From: Chlamydomonas reinhardtii
Taxonomy: Eukaryota > Chlorophyta > Chlorophyceae > Chlamydomonadales > Chlamydomonadaceae
Reading direction: 5' to 3'
Length of the DNA stretch: 64,000 bases
Assembly (NCBI RefSeq): GCF_000002595.2
Contig: NC_057006.1
Span: forward strand, 5,315,356 to 5,379,355
Below the pieces are notes generated by a model. It searched no databases. It worked only from the letters and a program-made list of their open reading frames with translations, and was not told the DNA's origin. Of the stretch, positions 43,785-57,060 are shown one piece after another (position 1 is the first letter of the stretch; each line of letters opens with the position of its first letter). A program made the position numbers and the translations under genes.

Positions 43785-46700
43785 ATGAGCTGGAACCAGG
43801 CGCCAGGTGGCTCGATCTTCGGATTGCACGTGCCTGGATGCAGCATCGCACGGCCGCGCCCGCGCCCGCACCTCTCGACGGCCCCACGCACTGCAGTCTT
43901 TCGAGGGGACACCCGGCCTGACTAGGGAGGGAAGCGGTCCGCGGCATGACTTCCCTTCTAACGACAGCCACCTGTCGCTTGGACTTGGAACCCAGGTGCA
44001 CCTGGAGGACCCTACATGGAGGCCTACCACCAACACCATCATCATGGAGGAGATGGAGCTCAGCCTCCACACCCTGGTCACGGGGCGCCACCGCCGCTCG
44101 CGCCACACGTGGTGGCTGTGCCGCCGCCCTGGCACCAGCTGCCGCAGCAGCAACAACACCAGGCCCCACCAACAGTACAGCACCAGCCACTGCAATTGCC
44201 GCAGCCTGTGCCTCAGCCGGCCCCGCAGCAGCCCTACCACCACCCGGGGCCGGCCTTTGCGGCTCCCTCAGACGTTCTGCCGCCACATATGCTAGCTCTC
44301 GCGCCCCTGCAGCCGCAGCCGCCGGCACACGCCTTGGGGCCGCCACCACAGCATTACCAGCAACAGCAGCTCGCGCCACAGCCACAGCATGTGGCGCCGT
44401 ACATCGGCCACCAGCCTCACGGAGCTGGCGAGCAGAGCGCACCCGCGCAGTACCCACTGCACGCAGCGCACGCGCCGCAGCAGCCCCAGCCTCAGCACCA
44501 CCACCACATGCCACAGGGGCACCAGCAGCACCCGCCCCTTGAGTACCAGCGACAGCCGCAGCCGCAGGAGCAGCCGGGCGGCTGTCGCGAGCAGCTGGCG
44601 GCGCCTGCAGCGGCCGGCACGGAGGACCCCTGTGACCGGCAGGGGGACTACGGCCGCGACCGTGACTGGGAGCGGGAGCGGGATCGCGACAGAGATCGTG
44701 ATAGACACCGCGAGCGGGAGCGGGATCGTGAGGCCAGTAGGGAGTGGGACAGAAGCAAAGACAGAGACCGTGACAGCGAGAGGGAGCGGGAGCGGGAAAG
44801 GAGCAGGGACTGGGACAGAAGCCGTCCCAGCAGCCGAAGCGTTGAGCCGGCGTTGGACGATAGGTGGCAGCCGGCGGGAGACCCGCACCAGCTCCCGGTG
44901 CAGGAGCCGGAGCGTGATCGTGAGCGCGAGCGGGACCGCGAGCGTGGGCTTGACCGCGACCGCCAGTATACCAGGTGAGCGTGTTGAGGGCAGCGTGCGC
45001 CGAGACTTTGAGGTCGCATGTTGTATGGTTTTGTAGTGGCCAGGGCTGAATGACCATCTGCTACAGTGCTTGCATCCACCAGCTGATTGAGTTTTTGTGT
45101 GCATTGTGCCTGGCGTAATCGGAACTTGGAAAGCCGACACCGCAGCCGCTCGCATGAGCGCCAGCGGGAACGGGATCGGGATCTTCCCCTGGAGCGCGGC
45201 AATGAGCGGGAGTCAGACCGCCACGACCGCATTGCCAGCTACGACCGGTGCGTCGGCGCCTGTGTGCATGAGTGTAGCCATACATTCCTTGTGGGCATGT
45301 GCAGGGGGAGGTAGGTGCATGTTGCGGCAAGGCTCTGAGGTTGCGGTATGCCTTGCGCCCCCTTTCTCGCTCCGTTGCAGACAAGAGGGCGCCAGTGCCC
45401 GTGCTTCTGACCATCGCGGGAGCTCACGGGACCTTGAGCGGGAGCGGGACCGAGACCGGGATCGCGACAGGGACCGTGACCGTGACAGGGACCACGAGCG
45501 AGAGCGCGAGCGCGACAAGCATCGGGAAAGGGACAGGGAGCGGGAACGCGACCGTGAGAGGGACCGTGAGCGCGACAGGGATCGTGACCGGAACCGAGAC
45601 CGGGATCGAGACCGGGAGCGCGACCGGGACCGGGACCGCAGTTGGCGGGAGCACTGCGACCGGGACCAAGACGGTCGTGACCACCGGCGAGGTGATGATT
45701 ACGACTATGCGGAGGGCCGGCGCCGGAGCCGCTCTGTGGACGCGGACGAGGATGACCCGCGAGGCGGCGGCGGCAGCTGGCGGGCGGCAAGGCGCGACCA
45801 GCCCTCCAACACAGTGCACGTGCGGGTACGTGAGGGCGGCGATGATGAGCGCAGGGGGGGACGTAGGGGAGTCCGAGAGTGCGTGTGCGATACACCATGC
45901 AAGGACTTGACCCGGAAACCATGCGGAAGGTATAAGCTCAGTGAGCTACCCGATACAGTTAGTAGTAAGGTAAGATGTGATGTGCGAAGCAGTCTGACTG
46001 TTAGCCGCCCCTACTCCGGCGAGGATACATTCGTAAGCGTCCAACATATGGGAAAGCGCAGGGCTGGGCTGTGGGCTATGGGCTGGGCTGGGCTGCGCTG
46101 GGCTGGGCTGCGCTGGGCTGGGTGCCGTCTTCGTGAGGGCTGTACGGTCCGCCAGCCTGCTGCCAACGAATGGTGGCACGGGATGTCAGCGTTTCAGGGA
46201 CCGCCTCTCGTCTTGTCAAATACCAACAGAACATTCCGGAGCAATGTGACGATCTGGAGCTGCGGGCAGTGCTGGAGGCCGCCGCGGTGCCCGGCGTGGT
46301 GTCAGTCAAGCTGGTGCGCAACCGTAACACTGGCGCCAGCAGGGGCCACGCCTATGTGGAGTTCGCTAGTGAGGCGGATGCGGCAGTGCTCATGGATGGC
46401 AAGACCAGGTGCGGCGAAGGGCTGCCGAGAGGCCATATACGGCATGGCAGGCAGCTGGCCATGCTGAACACCCGCATGTCTCACTGTGCCACACGTGGCT
46501 GAGTGTCACCAAATTGTCACAACTTTCATTACTATGTCATATGCCGCAGGCACAGCTTGGAGCTGGCGGGAAGCACGCTGCGATTTGAGTACGCGCCCAG
46601 TGCTGCATCTTTCGCCGCCACGGGTGGAGGCGGCTCCACAACTGCACCGGCTGCCGCGGCGCAGGACTGGATCTGCGACCGCTGCAGCACCGTGAACTTT

Positions 46701-48874
46701 GCTCGGTGAGGCAGGGCTTGCACCCCGCTTGTCTCTTTGCGCAGTGCCGTGCACAAGCCGTCAATTCTGTTGTGCCATAGCACAAGCTGAAGAGATTGAG
46801 GAACGGCCTTGCCTACCTGCGTATGGGCTTGACACAGGCGGGTGGAGTGCCACAAGTGCTCCACCGCGCGGCCCGCCAATCCGCAGCGGGTGGCAGCGGA
46901 GATGGACATGCCGTCGCCCATCCTCAAGGTCTCCAACCTGGAGCCTCACGTTGGGTGAGACCGGCGGCGTCCAGAGTCCAAACGCGTAGGGCGCGGCCGT
47001 TCAACTGCCCATGCCTGGATCACTGGATATGCACGACATGCCGGCTGTCTTGTCAGTCTTTTTCGTCGAACATCTGATGTTGTATCGCCCGGCCCCTCGC
47101 AGCGAGGATGAGCTGCGCTCGCTCTTCCAGACGCATGTGTCCGTCCGGGAAGTGCGAGTGGTGCTGGACAAATACACGGGTGCGCGTCTGGCTGTGTCGG
47201 CATGGTCACGAGTGCGCGCACGCATGCTCTAGACCTTTCAACTGTAAGCGCTGCGGGCATGAGCCTTGCGAACTTCTGACCCCCCACCTGGTCGCATACC
47301 GTACACCTCGCAATGGCGTCCACAGGCCTGCCTCGCGGCCTGGCATTTGTAGAGATGTACAGCGTGTCGGAGGCGGGCCGCGCGCTGGGGCTGCTGCAGG
47401 GCAAGGTGCCGCCCGGCTGCACACAGACGCTGCGCCTGGTGTACGCGCGCGACAAGTTTGGTGGCGTGAGCGGCACAGGCGGCGGCACGGCAGCGGGGGC
47501 GGCGGCGCTGGAGGCCGCGCAGGTGCGGAGCTGCGGCAAGCGACCACCGCGGCCGCGTGCCGCCTGCATGCCATAGTTGGATGCCAAGTCACCAATCAAC
47601 TCGCAGTATGTACAAAGAGCCGGGCGGCTCCTTGATACTTGTGTCGCGTTCTGTGCGACTTTGACAATACCATTGCACCTGCGCACCCAGGCCATGTCGG
47701 CTATGTACAGCACGTGGGAGCCCAAGGCCTTTGACGCCAGCGCCCTGGAGGGCGAGGACGGCAAAGAGCAGATTGCGGCGACGGCAGGGCAGCAGCAGCA
47801 GCAGGGCGCCGCCCAGGGCAAGGCGGGCGAGGCGGCAGAGGCGGGCGGTGGGGGCAGCGCCTCCACACCGTCCGGCTTCGTCTACGACCCCTCCTCCGGC
47901 TACTGGTGAGCACTGCCTCGGAGGCACAGGCTGTCTGCGCGGCGTTTGCTGTGTTTCATCACGTGCGCCGTGTGTCCATGCGCGGCAATGACGCACGTGC
48001 AGGTACGACGCGGCCAGCGGCTACTACTACGACGCCAACACGGGGCTGTACTACCATCGCAGCACCGAGACCTGGTAAGAGGCCGCTGGTGAAGTCGCCG
48101 GTGCTTTCCACGAACATGGCCTTGCAAGCCACAACTTGTACGGAATATAGAGAGTAGTGCACCAGCTCATTAGCTCACTCGCATACCTGCTTTGTCGCCT
48201 TTCCTGCAACGCCAGGTACTCCTTCGACCACGCCACGGGGCAGTACGCCGCAGTCGCAAGCAACACCAGCACCGCGGTAGACAACAGCTTGAGCAGCAGC
48301 AGTGCGTTGCCGACGTCCACAAAGGCCAAGACCGCCGCGAAGCCGCAGGCTGTGGTAACTGCGGCTGCACCCAAAGCTGCGTCCGGTGGCGGCACCATTG
48401 GGGCTGCAGCACGGCCAGCGGCCGCAGCTGCCACTTCCAAGCGCAGCGGTGCAGTAATTGGCGCCGCGCCTGTCTTGAACGCGCAAGGCCTGTTGGCAGC
48501 GGCGGCTCTCGCGGAGGTAAGTGAAGGGTTAACCCTTGCGTTGCTCCCAAGCAGTTGCCGCAGTCAGGGCAGCCGTTTACGGTACTGTATCAAGCAGCTT
48601 CTATGTCGGTCAAAACCCTTATTCTCTCGCGCATAAGCTAGACCATTGGTCTGCCCTTGCGTATTGACACTCTGGTGCGCAGGAGAAAGCCAAGCAGCAA
48701 GCCAAGCAGCAGGCGAAGGCGGCAGCTGCGGCCGCCAAGGCTGGGCGATCGGCAGTGGCGGCCGCCGCACCAGGGGCAGCGCCGCCGCCGGGGTTAGGGT
48801 CAGGAGCAGCGCCGGGGCAGGCTGTGCAGGGTGTGATCCATCGGGGAAAGTGGGCATCTCGTGCGCAACAGTGA
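43785..48874 (+). CDS. RBM5/RBM10/SUA-type splicing regulator: RRM, RanBP2 zinc finger, RRM, OCRE
   Basis: Thirteen exons: 43785-43806, 43996-44974, about 45092-45247, 45381-45825, 46230-46408, 46550-46705, 46838-46954, 47103-47179, about 47335-47522, 47691-47905, 48003-48074, 48216-48516 and 48683-48874; about 1,030 residues. The start is MSWNQAPG, then a His/Gln/Pro-rich region and long Arg-Asp/Arg-Glu repeats. RRM1 follows (VHVRNIPEQCDDLELR, RGHAYVEF), then a RanBP2 finger with all four cysteines (DWICDRCSTVNFARRVECHKC). RRM2 comes next (LKVSNLEPHV, RGLAFVEM) and then an OCRE aromatic repeat (YDPSSGYWYDAASGYYYDAN). This order is that of RBM5/RBM10 and plant SUA, which control splice-site choice. 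The protein ends GVIHRGKWASRAQQ with no recognisable G-patch. The acceptor of exon 3 is weak. Confidence 0.87.
44630..45710 (+). repeat. Coding minisatellite for Arg-Asp/Arg-Glu repeats in the RBM5-like gene
   Basis: Exons 2, 3 and 4 contain runs of GAGCGGGACCGC-like 6- and 12-mers (RERDRD). The densest run is at about 45430-45650. RD/RE tracts behave like RS domains in splicing factors. The repeats make read mapping and length uncertain here. Confidence 0.75.
46060..46126 (+). repeat. Intronic GGGCTGGGCTGCGCT minisatellite
   Basis: About four units of GGGCTGGGCTGCGCT-like sequence lie in the intron between exons 4 and 5 of the RBM5-like gene. Regular GGG runs on the sense strand could form a G-quadruplex in pre-mRNA. 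Confidence 0.65.
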
Positions 48875-48956
48875 CACGTTATTGACGTGAGGTGACTGTG
48901 TGTATGTCGGGCACAGATGTGGCTGGCACAGGCGGGCGCAACGTGCAAAGCTCACC

Positions 48957-48961
48957 TGTAA
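48957..48961 (+). terminator. TGTAA poly(A) signal of the RBM5-like gene
   Basis: It is located 83 bp after the stop codon and is the first TGTAA after it. It supports the model in which the coding region ends at 48874 without a G-patch exon. Confidence 0.6.
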
Positions 48962-48974
48962 TGCCTGCCGCCTG

Positions 48975-49410
48975 CCGGAGATGGCTTGCGTCTGGGGCTG
49001 TCTCTAAGGCTGTCTATTGCTTCTTGGTCTTTGCGCCAAACCAAGGGCTCGTCATATTGCGAAGTCGGCAGGGCACCGGATGTCCTGCGGGACGTACTTG
49101 ATGCATGTTTGGTGAAGTCGGCTGACAGGCCCACTGACCCAATCTCACCGTCACCCAGGCCGTTACGGATTAGCGTCAGCTCTTTTTTCCTGAGAGAATG
49201 GTTACAATGGAGAAGGAAGGGGAAGGCGCAGCACCACAACGGCACACAACCTGCAAAGCGAGCAAGCAGAACACCAGGGACAACCGCACAAGCCACAGAA
49301 ACCCAAGGGCACCCCTCCGGGGCAAAGCAAGGGCAGACCAGGCCCCCCAAAAAAGGCGAAGCAACCACCAAACAGAGCAGGAAAAAGAAAAGAAAGCCCC
49401 AGCTCACGTA
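48975..49410. other. Gene-free sequence before the satellite cluster
   Basis: Open frames are present on both strands but have no conserved motif. It is A-rich at 49210-49400 and Lys/Arg-coding on the plus strand, without codon bias. Confidence 0.35.
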
Positions 49411-49412
49411 GG

Positions 49413-49885
49413 CTCCATGATATCAGTGAGAGTGCGTGATGGGACAGGGTTTAGGCAGGTTGGCGAGGACGCGAGGTCCCGTAGGGGTCACGTAGTCTCC
49501 ATGATATCAGTGAGAGAGGGTGAAAGACGCTTATAGGTGGAGCTCTACGTGGAACGGATGCCGATGTGGCCGGACATGCCGCCACTGCGCCACACGCCAG
49601 AGGCCAAACGTTCTGCAAATACTCGAGTATATGCATGCTGGTGTGTGCTAGTGCTTGTGTTATGCTATTGGGCTCAGTGGGTGGCTGCGGACGAGGAGGG
49701 GAGGGGGCCCTTGGTGGCTCAGTGGGTGGCTGCGGACGAGGGGGTTTCTGCGTTTTTGTAACAGCGAGGCAGGGAAGGCGGGAAAGCAGGGAAGGCAGGA
49801 ACTCACACGGGAAAGCAGGAACAGCAGGAAGGCGGGAAAGCAGGAACAGCAGGGAAGGCGGGAAAGCAGGAACAGCGTTTAGACA
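49413..49885. repeat. Cluster of short direct repeats and a GGCGGGAAAGCAGGAACAGC minisatellite
   Basis: Three repeats are nested here. CTCCATGATATCAGTGAGAG occurs at 49413 and 49497. GGCTCAGTGGGTGGCTGCGG occurs twice between 49670 and 49745. From about 49770 to 49885 there are four to five imperfect units of GGCGGGAAAGCAGGAACAGC plus AGGGAA. Confidence 0.75.
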
Positions 49886-49916
49886 CACACACACACACAT
49901 ATATATACACACACAC

Positions 49917-50000
<84 letters not shown>
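49882..50000. repeat. CA/GT dinucleotide microsatellite
   Basis: A run of CA units with three short TATATA interruptions near its left end (49896-49925), then about 40 uninterrupted CA units. It is continuous with the minisatellite on its left. Confidence 0.95.
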
Positions 50001-50003
<3 letters not shown>

Positions 50004-50882
50004 TGCACGCACACACACATGCCGCGTGATGCAACCTTGGGGACCCCGGTTTCGCCCAAGACTGAGGACCGACCCTGAACTTTGGAACATCGCATTTCTA
50101 CCCTGATTAAAACTCTGAAAGCAGATTCTGAGCGCTCTCGCCAAGCTCTTTTCATTTGAATCATGGGGTGAACATTTGGCGGAACTACCCCGCCCTGCCT
50201 CCTACTCCCATGTTCCCAAATGGCACCGAGCAGAGCAGCGAACCTAGTTGGGTCCGTCTTCTGCAATGTATCTTGCATTCCTGCTCTAAAGCCACATCCA
50301 CAGATCCACTACAAGCGCACAGGTGACTGCATTCCGTACACCGCACAAGCACGTGACTCACAATCTCCAACTTCGTTGGCGGCGCGTGACAGGCACATCC
50401 TCTCGACCCTAGGTCATCCGTTGCCTGGCCATTGGACACACCTGGACACACCAAGAACTGGTTGCTGCGATGCACTATAATCCGGCGCTGACACTAGCTT
50501 GACTACCTGCCAACTATGATGCACATTGCATACCGTATTCAAGTACCGTACACGCAGATGGGCCCTGGACACGGTATGACAAGTGTGTCCCGATCTTTGA
50601 TTGCCAACAAGCAAACCGCTTGGCACTAACGCACGCACTCCAGCACAGGTGCGCGGGCTCTTATAAATCATCTTGGCCTAGTGCAGTCCCAGACCAGGGG
50701 CTGTGACTCAGCCACCGAGCTGTGGGGTAGGTGCGCTCGTGTGCAGCGGCGATGTATCCACTGCACTCAAATCCTTGCACCGTGGTCTATGCTGCCAACG
50801 TGCCGCGCGCTAACACGCACGTTGACTTCAGCATGGTGTTAGGACGCCGCTCCTCCTTCCGCCGCTCACTTCTCCAGCTGCC
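50001..50882. other. Gene-free flank of the Nudix gene
   Basis: This must include the 3' UTR of the minus-strand Nudix gene. No open frame with coding character was found, and no feature is supported. Confidence 0.35.
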
Positions 50883-52012
<1,130 letters not shown>

Positions 52013-52442
52013 GACCGCGTTGAAAGTCCCCTTAGGGGTTAGGGCGTATCTTGGCCTTCTCTAATCAATCTGAGTTCGCACAGGGATATTACTATGAGCT
52101 GTATAAGGTAACTATGTAGGGCATTGCAAAAGCGCCCGGTTGAACACTTGAACATGATGCGGATTTGCGCCGCTCCGAGCCTACCTGATCAGTTACAGAA
52201 ACATACCCGCACAGACTTGCATAGCTAACACAATACATGAATTATTCTCACTAGGCAGACCAGAAAGGCGAAATTACGCTTTCAGTCTAGGAGGAAGACC
52301 CTCGCGCCCAGCTTTTCTACTCACATGTCGGCCAAAGCAGACAGCATATGGCAACGTTGAGGCTCGATGTCAGCGGGTTAGTCAAGCACAGTCGCGCGCC
52401 TGGCGCCGGGGGGCTTGTTGACAGAGAACGATTTGTTGAGCA
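52013..52442. promoter_or_regulatory. Divergent region between Nudix and kinase genes
   Basis: A 430-bp stretch. Its right end (52325 or 52348 onward) may include the true first exon of the kinase, since a TTGCAG acceptor lies at about 52455. Confidence 0.4.
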
Positions 52443-55248
52443 ATGCCGTTTGGGCCTTGCAGGCGACTCGACGAGGAGGCGCCCTCTCGTGAACACAAGC
52501 ACCATAACCGGAATGTGGACGAGGCAGAGCGCGAGTGTGTGTTCACGCTTGAGCCGGAGCCCTCGAGCTCGCCGGGCCACATCTACACGGACTTGAGCTG
52601 CTTTCGGGACCTCACAACACTACACCAGGGCAGGTGAGACGCCGCGGCGAATCTGAGGCGCTGCAAAACGGCGAATGGCTCGCGAGTGGTCCCGGGTGCA
52701 ACGCTGGCCCAGCCTGGTCCGCTCACCGTCATCAGCCCATTCGTTCATATATGCAGGCACTCGACTGTATGGTCGGCTGTCTGCAAGCGCACCGGGCGCA
52801 CCTGCGTGATAAAGGGATACAACCGCGACTCGCTCAAGCCGCGGCAGCTTAACAATGTTCGGAGGGAAATTGGACTGCTCAGATTCTTCCGCGACACAGG
52901 GTGCGTGGGGACAGGGCGTTCGGACCGTTATTGGCGACGCACATGGTCCCATGAGCTGAGGTTGTTTGCACCGCCCGCAGGACTAAGGGCGTTGTGGCCC
53001 TGCTGGCGGCTTTCGAGGACAAAACCATGATATACCTGGTGTTTGAGGCGTGCATGCGCGGAGACCTCTACCAGCTGCTGATGCGCAACCGCGGGACCCT
53101 GCACGAGGAGTTTGTGGTCACCAAGGTAAGGACTTGGCCGCGGTAGGCAGGATTGTACGTAATTTTGTCTGCAGTACTGACTGGGGCTGCTTGGCAAGGT
53201 AGCGCCGGGGTTCGGCCGGACGCAAACTGAGTCGCATGCCATGGTGACTCTTCGTAGCGCGGCGTTGGCAGCGTCCCCAAACCCTGTTGTGCCCGGTTTG
53301 CAACCGGCATTGTATACAACTGGGTTAATGGGGCTTTTTTGGCCGTGTCGAGACCTCGGCGCCGTGGTTGGGACACGACGGCTGCCGACGGCTGCCGACC
53401 AGCGTGTCGCTTAACCCTCCACCACCTGTCGCTGCGTTCCCTGCAGATTGTGTTCCCGCTGCTGTGCGTGCTACAGCAACTGCACAAGCTGCACATCGTG
53501 CACCGGGACATAAAACCCGAAAACATCTTCATCACAGAGGACGGGGAGATTGCTCTGGGTGACTTTGGGCTGGCGGGGCACAAGTTCCAGGACCGCATGA
53601 CGGAGCGCGTGGGCACGCTGGACTACATGGTGGGTCGCGGTCTGGTCGTAGATTCATCGGCAGATAGCATCTACACGCGCATTGTCAATAATGGGCGGTA
53701 CCCGACTGCGCAGTATCAACCTAAGGCGGTGTTGCGCAGGCGCCCGAGGTGCTCAGCATCCCGGCAAACGAGGACGCGGACACGCAGAGCGCGCCGTCGC
53801 CCAGCGACGGCGCGAAGACTTATGACGAGAAGGTGGACATCTGGGCTACGGGCGTGCTGGTGTACGAACTGCTGGTGGGGCGGCCGCCGTTCGAGGTGGA
53901 CGACCCGCAGGAGACCGCTCGCCTGATCATGAGCGGCTCAGCGTCGGGGTACCCGGTGCACATATCGCAGTACGCGCGCGACTTCGTGGCGCAGGCGCTC
54001 ACGAAGCTGCCCGGTGCGCGGCCGACAGCGGAGGACCTGTTGCAGCACAGTTGGCTGCGGCATTACTTCGGGGGAAAGGTGCCAGACACAGCAGCACAGT
54101 GCGGCAGCACGGTCACGGCGGGGCTACTGAAGTCGTGGCTAGTGGCGAGCTGGTGAGACTGGGCAACACCGTGCACGGTGTGATTCTGCCGGGGGGCCTT
54201 TACCAGTAGACAACCTCGCCGTTGGCGGCGCCTAATGTATGCCACAGTCAGGGCTTCACTGGGCTTCCACGTCCGGCTAACCGGTATTCAATGACCTGCA
54301 TGAACAGGTCCGACATTTCGAAGGCGGGCACGGCGCTGAAGCCCAACAGCGTGGTGCCCAACCGGCTGTTCCTCTCACCTGCCAGCTCGCCGCGGAAAGC
54401 CCTCAGCACTGGCGACGGCCCCAACTCTGTCGGGCACCTGGTGAGTGCAGGGAAGGACGGGGCTTCTATCGACATGCTCATTGTGGACACTTATGCTCAT
54501 GTGCGGCCGGGACAATGCAGCTGTTGGGCCATGGTAAACAATCAAGGCTCAGCTTTCGTGCACCGCAGCAAAGGCTCGCATACTTGGCCCATTTGCACAG
54601 GATCACGACGTCAAGCCGGCCCCTCACTACAAGCGGAAGTCGGTGCCGGGCTGCAGCGATGCCGGCTGTGAGTCGCCGCACGATCGGGAGCTGCGGAAGC
54701 AATACGGGTCAGCCGATGCTGAGGGCTCAGTGGGGCCTTCGGGAGCGGACGCGGACGCGAACGATGCGCCGCACCCTGCCCGCTCAGGCTCCAGCTCGTT
54801 GGACCGGCAATTGCAGATGAGCCTGGAGTCCAGCGAGCCGGGCCTAGAGGCGGGCGGCAGCGACCCAAGCACCGCGCCGAACCGGCTCACGGCTTCACAG
54901 TACCCTAGCCGGGACTCCTCAGCGGGCTCCATGGACCAGGCTGTGCCGCAGGAACGCACCTACGTCCGCAACGACAGCGGCGCCAGCGCCAGTAGCAGCA
55001 TATCCGTGGCGTCCTTCGCCAGCCTGCAACACGTGCCGCGCACCGGCAGCGTCAACGAGCTGGCGGAGAGCGAGGACCTGGGCTTGGTGCAGCGCAGCGC
55101 TAGCGTGTGTGCTGCCAACATGGGCCGGCCGCCGGCGGGCTTCCCTGCGGGTAACACCTCTCTAAAGCCGGTGTGGCAGGCGCAGCAGACCAGTACGACC
55201 GTGGGCGCCAACCGAAAGACGCCCGGCAAAAGCCGCTTCGCGGCTTGA
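52443..55248 (+). CDS. Serine/threonine protein kinase with long Ser-rich C-terminal tail
   Basis: Seven exons: 52443-52633, about 52757-52900, 52981-53125, 53447-53629, 53740-54152, 54308-54440 and 54601-55248; about 618 residues. The start is uncertain, because an upstream exon is possible. Catalytic features are all present: a degenerate glycine loop ([13 protein letters not shown]), ATP-binding Lys in CVIKGY, helix C Glu in [45 protein letters not shown] and [20 protein letters not shown]. Eighteen or so acidic/Ser residues are inserted after APE. GTLDYMAPE together with the catalytic loop gives an aurora/CAMK-like appearance, but I cannot assign a subfamily. The C-terminal 250 residues are Ser/Pro/Ala-rich with potential phosphosites and no domain. 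Confidence 0.85.
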
Positions 55249-57060
55249 GCGCTCCCCCTGTGCCACAGTGCTCGCGATGATACACCACCTTCGGGCGGGC
55301 TGAAGGTAACAGGTGCGAGGCCCAGTTCGGCCAGCGTAGGCAGGCCGGCTTGGAGGGCTCAGGTGTTTAGTCTGTAGGTCGTTGGGGACGGTTGAGGCGG
55401 TGTGTTCGTGCGCACGCCGGCCGCTACTTTTATGCCGTGTATAATGCGTGCTGACTGTCCCTAAAACGTGATGCATGTGTCCTTGTTTCATCTGTTCCGT
55501 TCGTGTAGTTGACGTGTGCTGGGCAGGCTGGTCGCCAGATGGGGGCCAACTGGGTTGGTCAGGCGGGTGCCTGGCATATGGCGGGCAGCGCGTACATATC
55601 CCGCCTGGTGATGTCCGCCGGCGCTGCAGCTGCGCGTGTGTGACTGGTGGTGCGTGTGAATTTGCTCTTGTCGAAAGCTCTCTTTGCGCGTTCCGCACTG
55701 GGGACCGCAAAACAGGTGAGAACGTGTCCGTGTACAACCACGTGGGGCACGATATGTGAGGAAGGTGCAGTACGGGACTTGGGGCGGGCTTCTTTTCACT
55801 TAGCGCTTGTTCGGGGCAGCCGAGTGATCCGACCACAGTAAAGATTTTGTGCGAACGGGATATTTGACGCGGTACGAAGGCTGGGCATGGTCGCACCAAG
55901 TTGACTGGCAGTCGCTTGTCGGGTATGGTTGGCATGCAAAAATTAGGACTGGGATAGAGCTGACAATGACTGCCGCGGACAGACGGGGGATTCTAGCAGG
56001 TGAGCAATTAGATTATGCCGTTTACGGGTTTGCAAGGGTATGCATGCGACCAGATAGTGTGGATTACACGCGGGAGAATGGTCTGTTGCGTCGCATGCAT
56101 CGTGATCCAAGGGTTGTGCGGTGATTCTGGTGATGCTGACGATCGCACGACAAGCAGCACGGTAAGTATGACGAATTCCGCGTACGATAAGGTTGTGATG
56201 CTAAATGACTGAGGCAGCAGGAGGGCGAGGAAGGCCAAGATGGAGGGGATTTCTGGTTGCAACGAGTCAAGTCATGTGCGTGTTGTCAGCGTGTGGCGTA
56301 GTGTGCAGCGTAAATGGATTGTGTTCAGTTAATGAGTGCCTCCCGTGCACACGGATACGGATGTTTGTTCGTGCGTTTCATGCAAAGGTACCGATTTACC
56401 CCCTGCGGCGAGTAGGTGCGCGAGCTGACCTCAGGTGCGGGCGGAGGACGTCTCCAAAGACGCACCTGGCACGTAGTTGCGTCCAGTGACACCTCTGCTC
56501 TGTTCGTGGCATCAACGACACAAATGTTTTTTACGTCATACAAGCGGGGGCCGCATACTTCACGCGTCGAGACTTTTACCGCGCTTGCTGCTGTACCGAC
56601 ATGGTGTGCACGGGTACCTTCATTTATTTCACTAGACCAAAAGTAGTTGGCATGTACATATGGCGTACGGAACCGTGCGGTACATACGGACTGAGGACAT
56701 GACTTGTGAAGCAACGTTACACGCACGGGCGCATTTCTTGATGGCACGTCCATGCGTGTTTGACATGACTCGGGTGTTTGCGTCATTGCTTTATTGATTA
56801 GAGGACACGAGCGCGCGGAACGAGTGCATCAGGATTGGAGGATGGGAATACATCCCCAGGAGAGACTGTAATGATATTCACGTACCGCGATAGTGCCCGC
56901 TACGGGTGCGACATGCACCATTTAGGGCCATCCGTGGCTCTCGCCAACGCGGCGTCCTCATACACGAACAATGTGCTGAGCTTGTTCCTAGGACAGACGA
57001 CCTCTCAGGACGGTGTAACCGTGGAAGAGGGCTAGCGCAAAGACAGGGTCGACCTATCTA
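55249..57060. other. Long gene-poor stretch after the kinase gene
   Basis: It includes the kinase 3' UTR; the nearest TGTAA is at about 56865, so the UTR may be very long. From about 55800 the sequence is AT-richer. A 91-codon frame at 55849-56124 (MRTGYLTRYEGWAWSHQVDW...) has no recognised motif and weak codon bias. No gene is supported. Confidence 0.4.

Noticed and set aside
46060-46126. Telomere-like repeat
   Set aside because: The unit GGGCTGGGCTGCGCT is not the volvocine telomere TTTTAGGG, so this is an ordinary minisatellite.
45097-46467. A single 456-codon frame across several exons of the RBM5-like gene
   Set aside because: It reads through introns, with GTGCGT and GTACGT donors in place, in a frame partly different from the RRM. 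Splicing restores the RNP motifs, whereas the unspliced frame does not contain the complete RRM and zinc finger.
49451-50278. 275-codon minus-strand frame across the CA repeat
   Set aside because: It consists mostly of CV and CVCV from the microsatellite. The flanking parts have no motif, and the frame is open only because CA repeats lack stops.
55849-56124. 91-codon frame downstream of the kinase
   Set aside because: Start context, codon bias and motifs are all lacking, and neighbouring sequence shows no matching exons.
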